A DNA stretch of 64,000 bases from CAVZGO01 sp963774935 (lineage in GTDB: Bacteria > Chloroflexota > Anaerolineae > Anaerolineales > UBA4823). The position numbers and the translations under genes were made by a program. How positions within the stretch are numbered: position 1 is the stretch's first letter; each line of letters opens with the position of its first letter. The stretch lies in assembly GCA_963774935.1 (NCBI GenBank), contig CAVZGO010000013.1, positions 62,001-126,000 of the forward strand. The letters run 5' to 3'. The notes beneath the pieces were generated by a model. It did not search any database and had not been told where the DNA came from. It saw only the letters and a program-made list of their open reading frames with translations. Positions 1 through 8,604 of the stretch are shown here, piece after piece.

Positions 1-1
1 C

Positions 2-127
2 GGCAGCTCAACGGGTGTGGAAACCGGCGGTCTTTATCTGGATGGTAGCTATTCCCCAGGCAGCGAGTACGCCAGCTTTACCGTGTCCGGCGTGGTGACG
101 ATGCTCGGCAGCGGTGGAGGTCGATAA
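2..127 (+). CDS. C-terminal end of a Gly/Ser-rich protein (partial)
   Basis: A frame is open from the window edge for 41 codons and stops at 125-127. The visible residues are rich in Gly, Ser, Thr and Tyr, with alternating hydrophobic and polar positions like the last strands of a secreted beta-rich domain. No family can be named from so short a tail. The next frame on this strand starts about 100 bases later, so it marks the end of a gene lying to the left. That it codes is inferred only from the open frame and composition. Confidence 0.4.
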   Translation, partial: GSSTGVETGGLYLDGSYSPGSEYASFTVSGVVTMLGSGGGR

Positions 128-222
128 CATCCGTAACATAACAACTGAGTTAGTTGCTATCTCCGTGGATGGTTTGGGTGATTTGTCCCCGCACCATCCA
201 CTGGCTCTGTTTCGTGTGCAGT

Positions 223-228
223 TATAAT
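223..228 (+). promoter_or_regulatory. -10 box directly upstream of the DinB-like gene
   Basis: A perfect TATAAT ends only 6 bases before the ATG at 235, and no Shine-Dalgarno sequence sits between them. A transcript from this box would begin at about the start codon, so the mRNA would be leaderless. No good -35 hexamer is seen at 16-18 bases upstream. The arrangement resembles that of the protease gene at 60359. Confidence 0.4.
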
Positions 229-234
229 GAAGCT

Positions 235-694
235 ATGAAGAAACAAAAAGTACTCGATAAGCTGGAAAGAGCCTGGGTAGAATTCAACGAGTCCTGGGCT
301 GGTCTCACCGATGATGAACTCTTGCAGCTCGGGGGTGACGGAGCAGTGGTCGGTGAAGGATATGATGGCTCACGTGAGCTGGTGGGAAGAAGAAGCGCTC
401 AAACACCTCCCGCTGATCCTGCAGGGCAAACGCCTAACACGCTACTCAATCAAGTATGGCGGTATCGACGCCTTCAACGCTCAAATGACTGAACTCAAAC
501 GTGACCTGCCACTGGTGGAGGTGCGCACAGACATGGATGCGACGCACAAACGCCTGGTGGAATATCTACTCAGCGTGCCGGAAGAGCACTTTGCCAGCGG
601 GACACGCTTCTACCACCGGCTGCGGCTGGATACCTACGGGCATTATCCCATCCATACCCGGGCGATCCTCACCTGGCGCAAACGAGCCGAATAA
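235..694 (+). CDS. DinB/ClbS-DfsB-like four-helix protein, frameshifted
   Basis: The frame starting at 235 gives a Lys-rich start followed by a WVEFNESWAGLTDDEL stretch, then breaks at the five-G run at 331-335. Dropping one G continues into GVTEQWSVKDMMAHVSWWEEE and on to the stop at 692-694. The joined product is about 152 residues and has the DinB-superfamily pattern: a helix ending in a threonine-aspartate turn, then a W-S-V-K-D-[ML]-x-A-H motif whose His would be a metal ligand. Relatives include ClbS/DfsB-type resistance proteins and uncharacterised DinB proteins; which one this is cannot be told. The break in a homopolymer suggests a sequencing error rather than a dead gene. Confidence 0.6.
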
Positions 695-724
695 TTAATC
701 AGAACAAATTTCAACCTGCACAAC

Positions 725-753
725 TTGCACTATTACCACGATAAATGTATAAT
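725..753 (+). promoter_or_regulatory. Sigma-70-type promoter for the HdeD-like gene
   Basis: TTGCAC at 725-730 and a perfect TATAAT at 748-753 are separated by 17 bases, the optimal spacing for a housekeeping sigma factor. Transcription would start near 760, giving a leader of about 59 bases with an AAAGGAG ribosome site before the ATG at 819. Confidence 0.65.
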
Positions 754-818
754 TAATGCATTCTAAGAAAATGACGGTATTGTCATTTTAGTATATATTC
801 ACAAAAGGAGAAATATTT

Positions 819-1349
819 ATGGCAACTGCAGAAATGTCTGGAAAAGGGGCACGGCTGCCCTGGTGGTTGGTACTGATCGAAGGCATTCTCGCCATCATCG
901 TCGGCGGGATGCTGCTGGTCTGGCCAGCAAAAACCTTCACCACCCTGGTTTTCTTCCTGGGCTTCTGGTGGCTGATGGACGGCATCTTTGATATCGTCTC
1001 GATCTTCTTCGACAGAACCCAGTGGGGTTGGAAGCTGTTCATGGGAATTATCGGCATCATCGCCGGTCTATTCCTGATCCAGGCCCCGCTACAGGGTGCA
1101 TTGATCCTTGCACCGACTTACGTGATCATCCTGGGTTTCATGGGCATTTTCTATGGAATTATGGGGTTGGTCAACGCGTTCCGCGGTGCGGGCTGGGGTG
1201 CTGGTATCATTGGCGCGATCAGCATTGTCTTTGGTATTTTCCTGCTGGCGAATGTCTGGGCGGCATCGCTCGCGGTACCAACCGTGTTCGGCATCTTCGC
1301 CATCGCGGGTGGTTTCATGGCTATCGTACTCGCCTTCCGGATGAAATAA
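819..1349 (+). CDS. HdeD/DUF308-family membrane protein
   Basis: This 176-residue protein is almost entirely made of hydrophobic segments, about six in number, separated by short Gly-rich turns. The repeated pattern of a Gly-x-x-Gly-rich helix ending in VWP, followed by a helix with a WWLMDGI-type motif, is typical of the HdeD/DUF308 family. HdeD of E. coli is linked to acid resistance, but most homologues have no assigned function. The start is supported by an AAAGGAG ribosome site 8 bases upstream and the promoter at 725-753. The gene stands alone: a hairpin terminator follows within 30 bases, so it forms a single-gene unit. Confidence 0.8.
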   Translation: MATAEMSGKGARLPWWLVLIEGILAIIVGGMLLVWPAKTFTTLVFFLGFWWLMDGIFDIVSIFFDRTQWGWKLFMGIIGIIAGLFLIQAPLQGALILAPTYVIILGFMGIFYGIMGLVNAFRGAGWGAGIIGAISIVFGIFLLANVWAASLAVPTVFGIFAIAGGFMAIVLAFRMK

Positions 1350-1378
1350 AATCTCGGAACTTTAATCGATAAGCTTTC

Positions 1379-1414
1379 AAAACGGGTGATCCAGGCAACT
1401 GAATCACCCGTTTT
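1379..1414 (+). terminator. Rho-independent terminator after the HdeD-like gene
   Basis: A perfect 12-base inverted repeat (AAAACGGGTGAT and its complement) encloses a 12-base loop and ends in TTTT. It lies 30 bases past the stop codon of the upstream gene, and the A-tract on the other side would let it work in both directions. Confidence 0.75.
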
Positions 1415-1488
1415 GATTACGGATCAACGGCTGACCACAATTGATGTGTTAATATTAAATCGATCAAGCATTCAGACCTGGAGCAATT

Positions 1489-2493
1489 ATGCAAGGTGAT
1501 TCCCAACCCGACAAGATGACAGGTTATTCAAACGTTTCCACCGGACGCCTGCCGCGGGATGAACGGGTGCAGGCACTGGTACAGACTGCACACGATCTCT
1601 ACCAGTCCAACGATGATGGGCAGAACGCAGCACAATACCCGGCACTGGCACAGGTGTCCCGCGAATTGTTCGGCATCTGCATTGTCAGCGCGGATGGTAA
1701 AAAGTTTTCTACTGGTGACGCAACGGTCTCTTTCACCATCATGAGCGTGTCCAAGCCATTCATCTTTGCACTGGTGTTACAAGCTCTGGGTAAGCAAGAG
1801 GCAAGGGAAAAACTGGGCGTGAACAGCACGGGATTACCGTTCAATTCCCTGATGGCAATTGAGACGCACTCGACACGGACGGGGAATCCGATGGTCAATG
1901 CCGGGGCGATTGCTGCCACCAGTCTGGTGCCGGGAGAAAGCAGCGAGGAGAAATGGCAGTTCATCCTGCAGGGGTTATCGCGCTTTGCCGGTCGTGAGCT
2001 GTCAGTGAATGAAGAAGTCTACGCCTCAGCTTCTGCCACCAACCAGCGCAATCAGGCTGTTGCCCGGCTGCTGGAGAGCTACAGCAGAATCTATTTTGAT
2101 CCTGCAGCCACGGTGGACCTGTACACCCGGCAGTGTTCATTAAACGTAACCGTGGTAGACCTGGCTGTGATGGCTGCTACCCTGGCAGATGGTGGAGTTA
2201 ACCCGCTGACCAGGGAGGTGGTAATTGATGCAGCGCATTGTCCACAGGTGCTGGCAATTATGGCGACTGCCGGGATGTATGAAACCTCGGGCGACTGGTT
2301 GTACGACATTGGATTGCCAGGGAAAAGCGGAATTGGCGGCGGGATTATCACTGTTGCACCGGGGAAAGGCGGGCTGGGTGTTTTCTCGCCGCCGCTCGAC
2401 AAAGCTGGGAACAGCGTGCGCGGCCAGCTCGCCACAAAGTACCTTTCGCATGAACTGGGTCTGAACCTGTTTGCATCTGAGCCGGTGGAATAG
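1489..2493 (+). CDS. glsA: Glutaminase (glutamine to glutamate plus ammonia)
   Basis: The 334-residue protein matches the serine-dependent beta-lactamase-fold glutaminase family (Pfam Glutaminase), which is usually 300-330 residues. The catalytic S-x-x-K tetrad is SVSK at residues 86-89 within the family's F-x-I-x-S-[IV]-S-K-P-F block. Other family blocks are an E-x-H-x-x-R-x-G-N-P-M-V-N-A-G-A-I motif (about residues 122-140), a Y-x-x-Q-C-S-x-x-V block, and the Gly-rich K-S-G-x-G-G-G-I near residue 280. It is cytosolic, with no signal peptide. GGAG lies 5 bases before the ATG. It releases ammonia and glutamate and fits the amino-acid-using theme of the next operon, although a 212-base gap with its own promoter separates them. 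Confidence 0.95.
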   Translation: MQGDSQPDKMTGYSNVSTGRLPRDERVQALVQTAHDLYQSNDDGQNAAQYPALAQVSRELFGICIVSADGKKFSTGDATVSFTIMSVSKPFIFALVLQALGKQEAREKLGVNSTGLPFNSLMAIETHSTRTGNPMVNAGAIAATSLVPGESSEEKWQFILQGLSRFAGRELSVNEEVYASASATNQRNQAVARLLESYSRIYFDPAATVDLYTRQCSLNVTVVDLAVMAATLADGGVNPLTREVVIDAAHCPQVLAIMATAGMYETSGDWLYDIGLPGKSGIGGGIITVAPGKGGLGVFSPPLDKAGNSVRGQLATKYLSHELGLNLFASEPVE

Positions 2494-2512
2494 CCCATTT
2501 TGCTGGTTAACC

Positions 2513-2541
2513 TTATAACCCTCACAACAATTCGGTTATAA
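2513..2541 (+). promoter_or_regulatory. 8-bp dyad overlapping a -10 box upstream of the peptidase operon
   Basis: TTATAACC (2513-2520) and its exact complement GGTTATAA (2534-2541) are separated by 13 bases. The right arm overlaps a TATAAT at 2537-2542, a good -10 element without a clear -35. Two half-sites about two helical turns apart, centre to centre, suit a dimeric repressor. The dyad lies 164 bases before the first start codon of the operon. It could instead be a weak hairpin after glsA, but it has a low-GC stem and no T-tract. Confidence 0.4.
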
Positions 2542-2705
2542 TCGCTGCCAATCCAAGTGTAGCTTAACAACGAATCGTGATTGATTTAAATCATCTGGGG
2601 TTTACCCAGGATCAAATTACAACTATATACTGCCTCAGTGGAGCACAAGCAGTAAAGCCCTGGTTTCCAATCCAACATCAATAATCATACTGGAGGATGG
2701 CATTT

Positions 2706-4388
2706 ATGGCAGGGAAATCCAACACAGCGGCAATTGCTAAAACAGCCCTGAAAGCCTCCTGGCTGCCAATGATCATCATTGCATTAGCCCAGGCACAGAT
2801 GAGCTTCAACGTCAGCGCAATCCCGGTATCTATTGGATTAATCGTCGAGGAGTTTGACACCTCGCCCACTACTGTGGGTACTGCACTGGTGGTCTACTCG
2901 CTAATGGTAGCAGGCTTTGTCATGCTGGGTGCTAAAGTCGGCAAGCTGCTCGGCGCGCGGGTAGCCTTTCAGCTAGGTGTGATCGTGCATGGTCTGTCGA
3001 TGGCGCTGATGGCGCTCAGCCAGAGCACAACGATGATCTTCCAGGCGCAAGCGCTAGCAGGTTTGGCTGCCGCCTTAATCGTTCCCACCCTGGTGGTGCT
3101 GATTGCCAATCACTACAAAGGCGCTCAGCAGTCGCAATCGCTTGGGTTATTGGGTGCAGCCCAGGCAGGGGCAGGTGTGCTGGCTTTCCTCGTGGTGGGT
3201 GTGATTGGCACCCTGGTAGGCTGGCGCCCTTCATTCTGGCTCATCGTTGTCATCGCATTGGTTGTGTTTTTGCTCAGCTTTCGCTTGAAACCTATCGAGC
3301 GGGACAAGAATATCGTTATCGACTGGCTCGGCGCTCTGTTGGCTGCCGTATCGATTATCTTAATCAGCCTGGGATTTAATAACCTCACCGCCTGGGGCAT
3401 TCTGCTTGCATCTCCAGACGCGCCTTACAGTATCCTCGGCTTGTCGCCTTCACCGATTATGATCGTCTTCGGCATTATCTTTGGGCAGGCATTTTTTGCC
3501 TGGTCTCACCGGCGCCAGAATGCGGGAAAGACACCTCTGCTCGCTTTGGAAGTATTGGACACCCCTCACGAACGCGCTGCGACGTATTGTCTCTTCATTA
3601 TCGCTGCGCTGGGTCCAGCAGTCAACTTCCTGATCCCAATGTATATTCAGATCGTCCAGGGTGGCACCAGCCTGCAGACTTCCATCACCGTCATCCCCTA
3701 CTCACTGGCGATTTTTATTGCCACGGCGATGGTGGTAAACCTGTTTCCTCGTTTCACCTCACGCTGGATCGGCAGGATTGGCTTCGTCGTGGTCGCCATC
3801 GGGCTGGCGATGCTTGCTGTTACCATCCGCAATGACTGGGGCACCCCGCTGGTGATCCTGAGCCTGATCATCCTAGGTCTGGGTGAAGGCGCACTGCTGA
3901 CCCTGGTTTTCAATGTACTTGTCTCATCTTCGCCGAAGGAGCTGGCGGGCGACGTGGGAGCGCTGCGCGGCACAACGAACAACCTGGCTACCGGCTTGGG
4001 AACCGCTCTCGCAGCGGTACTTTCGGTCAGCGTGCTGAGCATTATCGTTGTAAACAGCCTGGTGAAAAGCCCGGTTATCAAGGAGACGATCATCGAAGAG
4101 CAGCTCTACCTCGATAACATCGACTTCATCAGCAATGACGATTTGGACAAGATCCTTGAGGAAGCGGATTTCGATCTCACCCCGGCGCAAGAAAACGAGA
4201 TTGTTGACATTAATATCGATGCGCGCTTGAGAGCCTTAAAAATAACGTTCATTATTCTCGCCAGCATCGCTCTATTGGCAGTCGTTCCAGCCGGAAACTT
4301 ACCAGACTATAAGCCCGGGGAAGTACCGGCAGAGAAAACCCACTCTAAAACAAAACCTGCGAAAGCCCAGGCTGCCCTGAAAAAATAA
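2706..4388 (+). CDS. MFS transporter, DHA2-like (14-helix) family
   Basis: The product is a 560-residue membrane protein with about 14 hydrophobic segments, the size of the DHA2 drug:H+ antiporter branch. The first helix holds N-x-x-A-I-P-V-S-I, a position where DHA2 carriers usually have a membrane-embedded acid. A long hydrophilic insert rich in Asp and Glu (about residues 455-510) sits before the last helix, and the tail is Lys-rich. The ATG at 2706 is preferred to the one at 2697 because GGAGG at 2692-2696 is 9 bases from it and abuts the earlier one. It is the first gene of a five-gene run with peptidases and an AbgT carrier, so peptide or amino-acid movement is a reasonable guess; the substrate cannot be read from the sequence. 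Confidence 0.85.
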   Translation: MAGKSNTAAIAKTALKASWLPMIIIALAQAQMSFNVSAIPVSIGLIVEEFDTSPTTVGTALVVYSLMVAGFVMLGAKVGKLLGARVAFQLGVIVHGLSMALMALSQSTTMIFQAQALAGLAAALIVPTLVVLIANHYKGAQQSQSLGLLGAAQAGAGVLAFLVVGVIGTLVGWRPSFWLIVVIALVVFLLSFRLKPIERDKNIVIDWLGALLAAVSIILISLGFNNLTAWGILLASPDAPYSILGLSPSPIMIVFGIIFGQAFFAWSHRRQNAGKTPLLALEVLDTPHERAATYCLFIIAALGPAVNFLIPMYIQIVQGGTSLQTSITVIPYSLAIFIATAMVVNLFPRFTSRWIGRIGFVVVAIGLAMLAVTIRNDWGTPLVILSLIILGLGEGALLTLVFNVLVSSSPKELAGDVGALRGTTNNLATGLGTALAAVLSVSVLSIIVVNSLVKSPVIKETIIEEQLYLDNIDFISNDDLDKILEEADFDLTPAQENEIVDINIDARLRALKITFIILASIALLAVVPAGNLPDYKPGEVPAEKTHSKTKPAKAQAALKK

Positions 4389-4427
4389 CAATCAGATAAA
4401 ACATTGAAGCCAGGAGGTTGAAACCAC

Positions 4428-5813
4428 ATGACACAATCGAGTGACAAAGCACTGAAATACTCACGCGAGCATACCGGTCGATTTCAACACGAGCTCATCG
4501 AAATGCTGCGCATCCCCAGCCTGAGCGCTGACCCTGAATACGCGGGCGAGTTAAAGCGCATGGCAGAATGGCTGGCGGAACACCTGCGCAATATGGGCAT
4601 CAAGAATGCGCAAACCATGCCCACTGCAGGTCCGCCGGTGGTTTTTGGCGAGTGGATGGGTGCAGGAAAAGACAAGCCGACGGTGCTGGTCTATGGACAT
4701 TATGACGTAGTGCCAGCAGTGATGGAGGATGGCTGGGATACACCGCCATTCGAGCCAGTAGTGAAAGATGGCAAAGTCTATGCGCGCGGCGCCACAGACA
4801 ACAAGGGTCAGCTCTTCATCCACATGAAAGCCCTGGAAGCATACCTGGAATCGGGTGGGGCGCCGGTCAATGTTAAAATTTTGCTGGAGGGAGAAGAAGA
4901 GATCTCATCCCCTAACCTGACGCCATTTATCAAGGAGCATTTGGACATGCTCAAGGCGGATCTGTGCGTTGTCAGCGACACATCCATGCGGGTCGTCGAA
5001 GAGCCAGCCATCACGCACAGCCTGCGCGGGATGATGTACATGGAGATTGAAGTCGAAGGTCCGAAAGAGGATCTGCACAGCGGGCTTTGGGGCGGAGCAG
5101 CGCACAACCCGGCTCTGGCGCTGGTCGAGATACTCGGCAAACTTTACAACCCGGACAACACCATTGCCGTACCAGGTTTTTACGATGACGTTGTGCCGCT
5201 GAAACCTGCAGAGCGAGAAATGATTGCCAAGACAACGCTGACCGAAGCGCAATACCAGCAGGTCACTGGCGTCCCGGCGACCTGGGGCGATGAAAAGTAC
5301 ACCATCCGCGAGCGCATCTCGGCGCGGCCTACACTGGATATCAACGGCATGTGGAGCGGCTGGACAGGTCCTGGTCCAAAGACGATTATCCCTCAGAAAG
5401 CTGGTGCCAAGCTCAGCTCGCGGCTGGTGGGCAACCAGGATCCGCACAAGATTTATGAGCTGATGAAACAATTTATCGAGTCCATTGCACCGAAGACGGT
5501 AAAAGTCAGCACGCGATTGCTGACGACCGGGTGGCCTGCGCTTGTCTCGTTCGATCTGCCGGAGATGGAGGCGGCTGTGCGCGCTTACGAGAAGGCCTGG
5601 GGATATTCTCCGGTCTTCACGCGTGGTGGCGGCAGCATTCCGGTGATCGCTGACATCGGCAACCTGCTGAAGATACCTGTCGTGATGATGGGCTACGGAT
5701 TGGACAGCGACGGGCTGCACTCGCCGAACGAGCATTACAGCCTGGCGATGTTCCAGCGGGGCATTGAGACTGCTATCGTTTATCTGGATGAGCTAGCCCA
5801 ACTACCTCGGTGA
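4428..5813 (+). CDS. M20 family dipeptidase (CNDP/carnosinase-like)
   Basis: The 461-residue cytosolic metallopeptidase has all the di-zinc signatures of family M20: GHYD at 90-93 (His91 ligand, Asp93 support), the bridging Asp124 in GATDNKG, the general base and ligand cluster EGEEE at 154-158, a H-S-G-x-W-G-G lid-domain motif, and S-P-N-E-H-Y carrying the last His ligand. Length and motif spacing fit the dipeptidase branch (CNDP2-like) rather than amidohydrolases. AGGAGG lies just upstream of the ATG. It follows the MFS gene by 39 bases and precedes peptidase T by 27 bases, all one operon. It probably splits imported dipeptides; exact specificity is unknown. Confidence 0.92.
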   Translation: MTQSSDKALKYSREHTGRFQHELIEMLRIPSLSADPEYAGELKRMAEWLAEHLRNMGIKNAQTMPTAGPPVVFGEWMGAGKDKPTVLVYGHYDVVPAVMEDGWDTPPFEPVVKDGKVYARGATDNKGQLFIHMKALEAYLESGGAPVNVKILLEGEEEISSPNLTPFIKEHLDMLKADLCVVSDTSMRVVEEPAITHSLRGMMYMEIEVEGPKEDLHSGLWGGAAHNPALALVEILGKLYNPDNTIAVPGFYDDVVPLKPAEREMIAKTTLTEAQYQQVTGVPATWGDEKYTIRERISARPTLDINGMWSGWTGPGPKTIIPQKAGAKLSSRLVGNQDPHKIYELMKQFIESIAPKTVKVSTRLLTTGWPALVSFDLPEMEAAVRAYEKAWGYSPVFTRGGGSIPVIADIGNLLKIPVVMMGYGLDSDGLHSPNEHYSLAMFQRGIETAIVYLDELAQLPR

Positions 5814-5840
5814 TTAGAATCCAAGGAGAATCAATTTAAC

Positions 5841-7079
5841 ATGGAACAACCCTTCACCAGTGAGTTAGAAGAACGATTCGTTCGCTATGCAAGCATCGAT
5901 ACCGAAAGCGACGAAATGTCGGGCAGCACACCCAGCACCGAGAAGCAATATGATCTGCTCAAGCTGTTAGCAGAAGAATTAAAGTCACTTGGCGCAGCGG
6001 AGGTGGTGCTGACGGATTACGGAGCGGTGCTTGCCACACTCCCGGCAACAATTAAGACCGACACTCCCAGTATTGCCTTCCTTGCGCATGTCGACACCAC
6101 CCAGGCCTATCCTGGCAGTGGTGTCAAGCCGATTGTTCACCGCAAGTATGCCGGTGGGGATATTGCCCTGCCTGACAATCCGGACGCAGTGATATCGCCC
6201 AAGCAGTATCCCTATCTAAACAAGAAGGTCGGAGAGGATATTGTCACTGCCAGCGGCACAACACTGCTAGGGGCAGATGACAAAGCCGGTGTTGCCATCA
6301 TTATGACCATGGCGCACCACTTGCTGAACAATCCAGATCTTCCGCACGGCCCCATCCGGATTGGTTTCACCCCGGATGAAGAAATCGGTCGCGGTGTGCA
6401 TCCTAATCTGCCCAAAGACTTGAATGCTTCCTACGCATACACGCTGGACGGCGCCGAGCTGGGTGAGATCGTTTACGAGACCTTCTCTGCGAACAAAGCA
6501 ACCGTACATGTCCAGGGCGTCTCGACCCATCCAGGCGAGGCGAAAGATAAGCTGGTGAACGCACTGCACCTGGCAGCCAAAATCATCAACACGCTGCCCC
6601 ATGTAACCCTTACCCCCGAGACGACCAGTGGTCGCCAGGGATTCATCCATCTCTACCAGATGAGCGGTACTGCCGCGCAGGCTGAGCTCAACTTCATCCT
6701 GCGAGATTTTGAAGAAGAAAACCTGCAAGCCCAGGTTGCGTTGATCCAGCAAGTGTGTGCGACGGTACAGGCTACTGAGCCGCGTGCCAGGATCACCTGT
6801 GACATCACCGCCCAGTACCGCAACATGCGCTACTGGCTGGAGGACGACATGCGCCCGGTCGACCTGGCAATCGAAGCCTGCCGCCAGCTAGGAATTGAGA
6901 CCGTGTCAAAACCAACGCGTGGTGGGACGGATGGCTCACGGCTGACCGAGATGGGCGTTCTGACGCCGAATTTATTTACAGGCATGCAGGCTTTCCATGG
7001 TCCGCTGGAGTGGATTAGCCTGCAGGATATGGCACATGCCACGGAAGTTTGCATCAAATTAGCTCAGTTGTGGAGCTAA
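5841..7079 (+). CDS. pepT: Peptidase T (tripeptide aminopeptidase, M20B)
   Basis: The 412-residue zinc peptidase carries the PepT hallmarks: A-H-V-D-T-T with the first His ligand (about residues 78-83), G-A-D-D-K-A-G with the bridging Asp (about 145-151), T-P-D-E-E-I-G with the catalytic Glu pair (about 179-185), and R-G-G-T-D-G-S near residue 360. Length equals the family norm of about 410. PepT removes the N-terminal residue from tripeptides in the cytosol. AAGGAG lies about 12 bases before the ATG. Its position between a dipeptidase and leucyl aminopeptidase makes a graded set for taking peptides down to free amino acids. Confidence 0.94.
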   Translation: MEQPFTSELEERFVRYASIDTESDEMSGSTPSTEKQYDLLKLLAEELKSLGAAEVVLTDYGAVLATLPATIKTDTPSIAFLAHVDTTQAYPGSGVKPIVHRKYAGGDIALPDNPDAVISPKQYPYLNKKVGEDIVTASGTTLLGADDKAGVAIIMTMAHHLLNNPDLPHGPIRIGFTPDEEIGRGVHPNLPKDLNASYAYTLDGAELGEIVYETFSANKATVHVQGVSTHPGEAKDKLVNALHLAAKIINTLPHVTLTPETTSGRQGFIHLYQMSGTAAQAELNFILRDFEEENLQAQVALIQQVCATVQATEPRARITCDITAQYRNMRYWLEDDMRPVDLAIEACRQLGIETVSKPTRGGTDGSRLTEMGVLTPNLFTGMQAFHGPLEWISLQDMAHATEVCIKLAQLWS

Positions 7080-7108
7080 ATCTACGCCTAAAAGGAAGGG
7101 AAGAGCGT

Positions 7109-8563
7109 ATGGAAATTCGCTTAAAAACAGGTGATTTTCTGAACGAAGCGTCTGAGCTGGCTGTGCTGGGCTGTTTCGAAGATGTTGCGCTGCCAGAATC
7201 AGTATCCGGATTGCTGGAGGCTGGCGATTTTCGAGGCAAGCCGAGCCAGACACTGCTGCTTTACCCGCGCGGAACTGTCGCGCCAAAGCGGCTGCTGCTG
7301 GTTGGGTTGGGCGAGCGTGGAAAAGCCAACGCTGAGACGATCCGGCGGGCGAGCGCTGTTTCAATTAAGGAAGCCCAAAAATTACAGGTTGCAGCAGTGA
7401 CCATCGCGGTTAACGGCGACCTGGCGATAGAACCAGGGGAGGCTGCACAGGCTTTTGCCGAGGGAATTGAGCTGGGCGCTTACCGCTTTGCGCGCTATTT
7501 TACCGGTCTTAGCGCAGAGCAATCGTTTGATGTTGAGCGCGCGACGGTATTCACCAAGACGGATCAACGCACAAGCATTGGAGTCACCAGCGGGCAAACC
7601 ATCGCCCGGGGGGTGTGCTTTGCGCGTGATCTCGTCAATGGACCCGGCTACGCCATGACCCCGGCCGCGCTTGGTGACGAAGCTGTTGCGCTCGGCAAGC
7701 GTCTCGATCTCAAGGTTACTGTGCTGGATATGAAGCAGCTCATCGAACAGGGCTTTGGCGGCATCCTGGCGGTGGGCAAGGGCTCAGCCAACGAGCCGCG
7801 CTTCATTGTGATGGAGTACGGCAAAGCAAAGAAGGGCACCCCCACGATTTGCCTGGTGGGCAAAGGCCTGACATTCGACTCCGGCGGTCTTTCCCTCAAG
7901 CCAGCCGATGCCATGGAGACAATGAAGTCGGACATGGGCGGCGCAGCCGCGGTGTTCGGGGCGATGCAGGTGGTTGGCGAGCTCAAGCTGCCGCTGCACG
8001 TGGTTGGGCTGGTGTCTGCCGCAGAGAACATGCCCAGCAGCAATGCTTACCGACCGGGTGATATTGTCAAAACCTTGAGCGGTAAGACAATCGAGGTGCT
8101 GAACACTGACGCGGAGGGACGAATTATCCTTGCCGACGCGCTGTATTATGCTCAGCGCTACAATCCGGAGGCAATCGTCGAAGTCTCCACGCTCACCGGT
8201 GCGATCATCATTGCCCTGGGCTCACACGCCACCGGCTTGTTCGCTACCGACCAGACGCTGGCTGACAAGCTCAGCCGCGCCGGTGAAGCCAGTGGTGAGC
8301 GAGTGTGGCAGTTCCCGATGTGGCCCGAGTACCACGAAATGGTCAAGAGCAACATCGCCGACTTGAAGAATCTGGCAGGACGACCAGCGGGATCGATCAC
8401 GGCAGGAGCCTTCCTGGCAGCCTTCACCGGCGACCACCCATTCGTGCACCTGGATGTTGCCGGCACCGCCTGGGTCGACCGTCCGGTCAAGCCGTATGAC
8501 AGCCATGGTGGGACGGGTGTAGGTGTGCGCCTGCTTGCTGAATTTCTTAGGGAATATAACTAA
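7109..8563 (+). CDS. pepA: Cytosol (leucyl) aminopeptidase, M17
   Basis: The 484-residue protein has the M17 signature NTDAEGR with two metal ligands, preceded by the K-G-L-T-F-D-S-G-G block with the catalytic Lys and a metal-binding Asp, and by a K-S-D-M-G-G-A-A motif. The N-terminal 150 residues are the variable alpha/beta domain of the hexameric enzyme. The ATG at 7109 is chosen because AAGGAAGGGAAG lies 5-15 bases upstream; an in-frame start at 7049 would overlap pepT. The enzyme releases N-terminal residues from peptides using Mn or Zn ions. Operon spacing is 29 bases from pepT and 41 to the AbgT gene. Confidence 0.94.
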   Translation: MEIRLKTGDFLNEASELAVLGCFEDVALPESVSGLLEAGDFRGKPSQTLLLYPRGTVAPKRLLLVGLGERGKANAETIRRASAVSIKEAQKLQVAAVTIAVNGDLAIEPGEAAQAFAEGIELGAYRFARYFTGLSAEQSFDVERATVFTKTDQRTSIGVTSGQTIARGVCFARDLVNGPGYAMTPAALGDEAVALGKRLDLKVTVLDMKQLIEQGFGGILAVGKGSANEPRFIVMEYGKAKKGTPTICLVGKGLTFDSGGLSLKPADAMETMKSDMGGAAAVFGAMQVVGELKLPLHVVGLVSAAENMPSSNAYRPGDIVKTLSGKTIEVLNTDAEGRIILADALYYAQRYNPEAIVEVSTLTGAIIIALGSHATGLFATDQTLADKLSRAGEASGERVWQFPMWPEYHEMVKSNIADLKNLAGRPAGSITAGAFLAAFTGDHPFVHLDVAGTAWVDRPVKPYDSHGGTGVGVRLLAEFLREYN

Positions 8564-8604
8564 TCATTGATTACCAGATTCTTCACTAAATATTGGAGGA
8601 GACA

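Noticed and set aside
4905..5735. 276-codon open frame antisense to the M20 dipeptidase gene
   Set aside because: The translation is rich in Arg, His and Val with no domain, and the sense strand carries a complete metallopeptidase with its own ribosome site.
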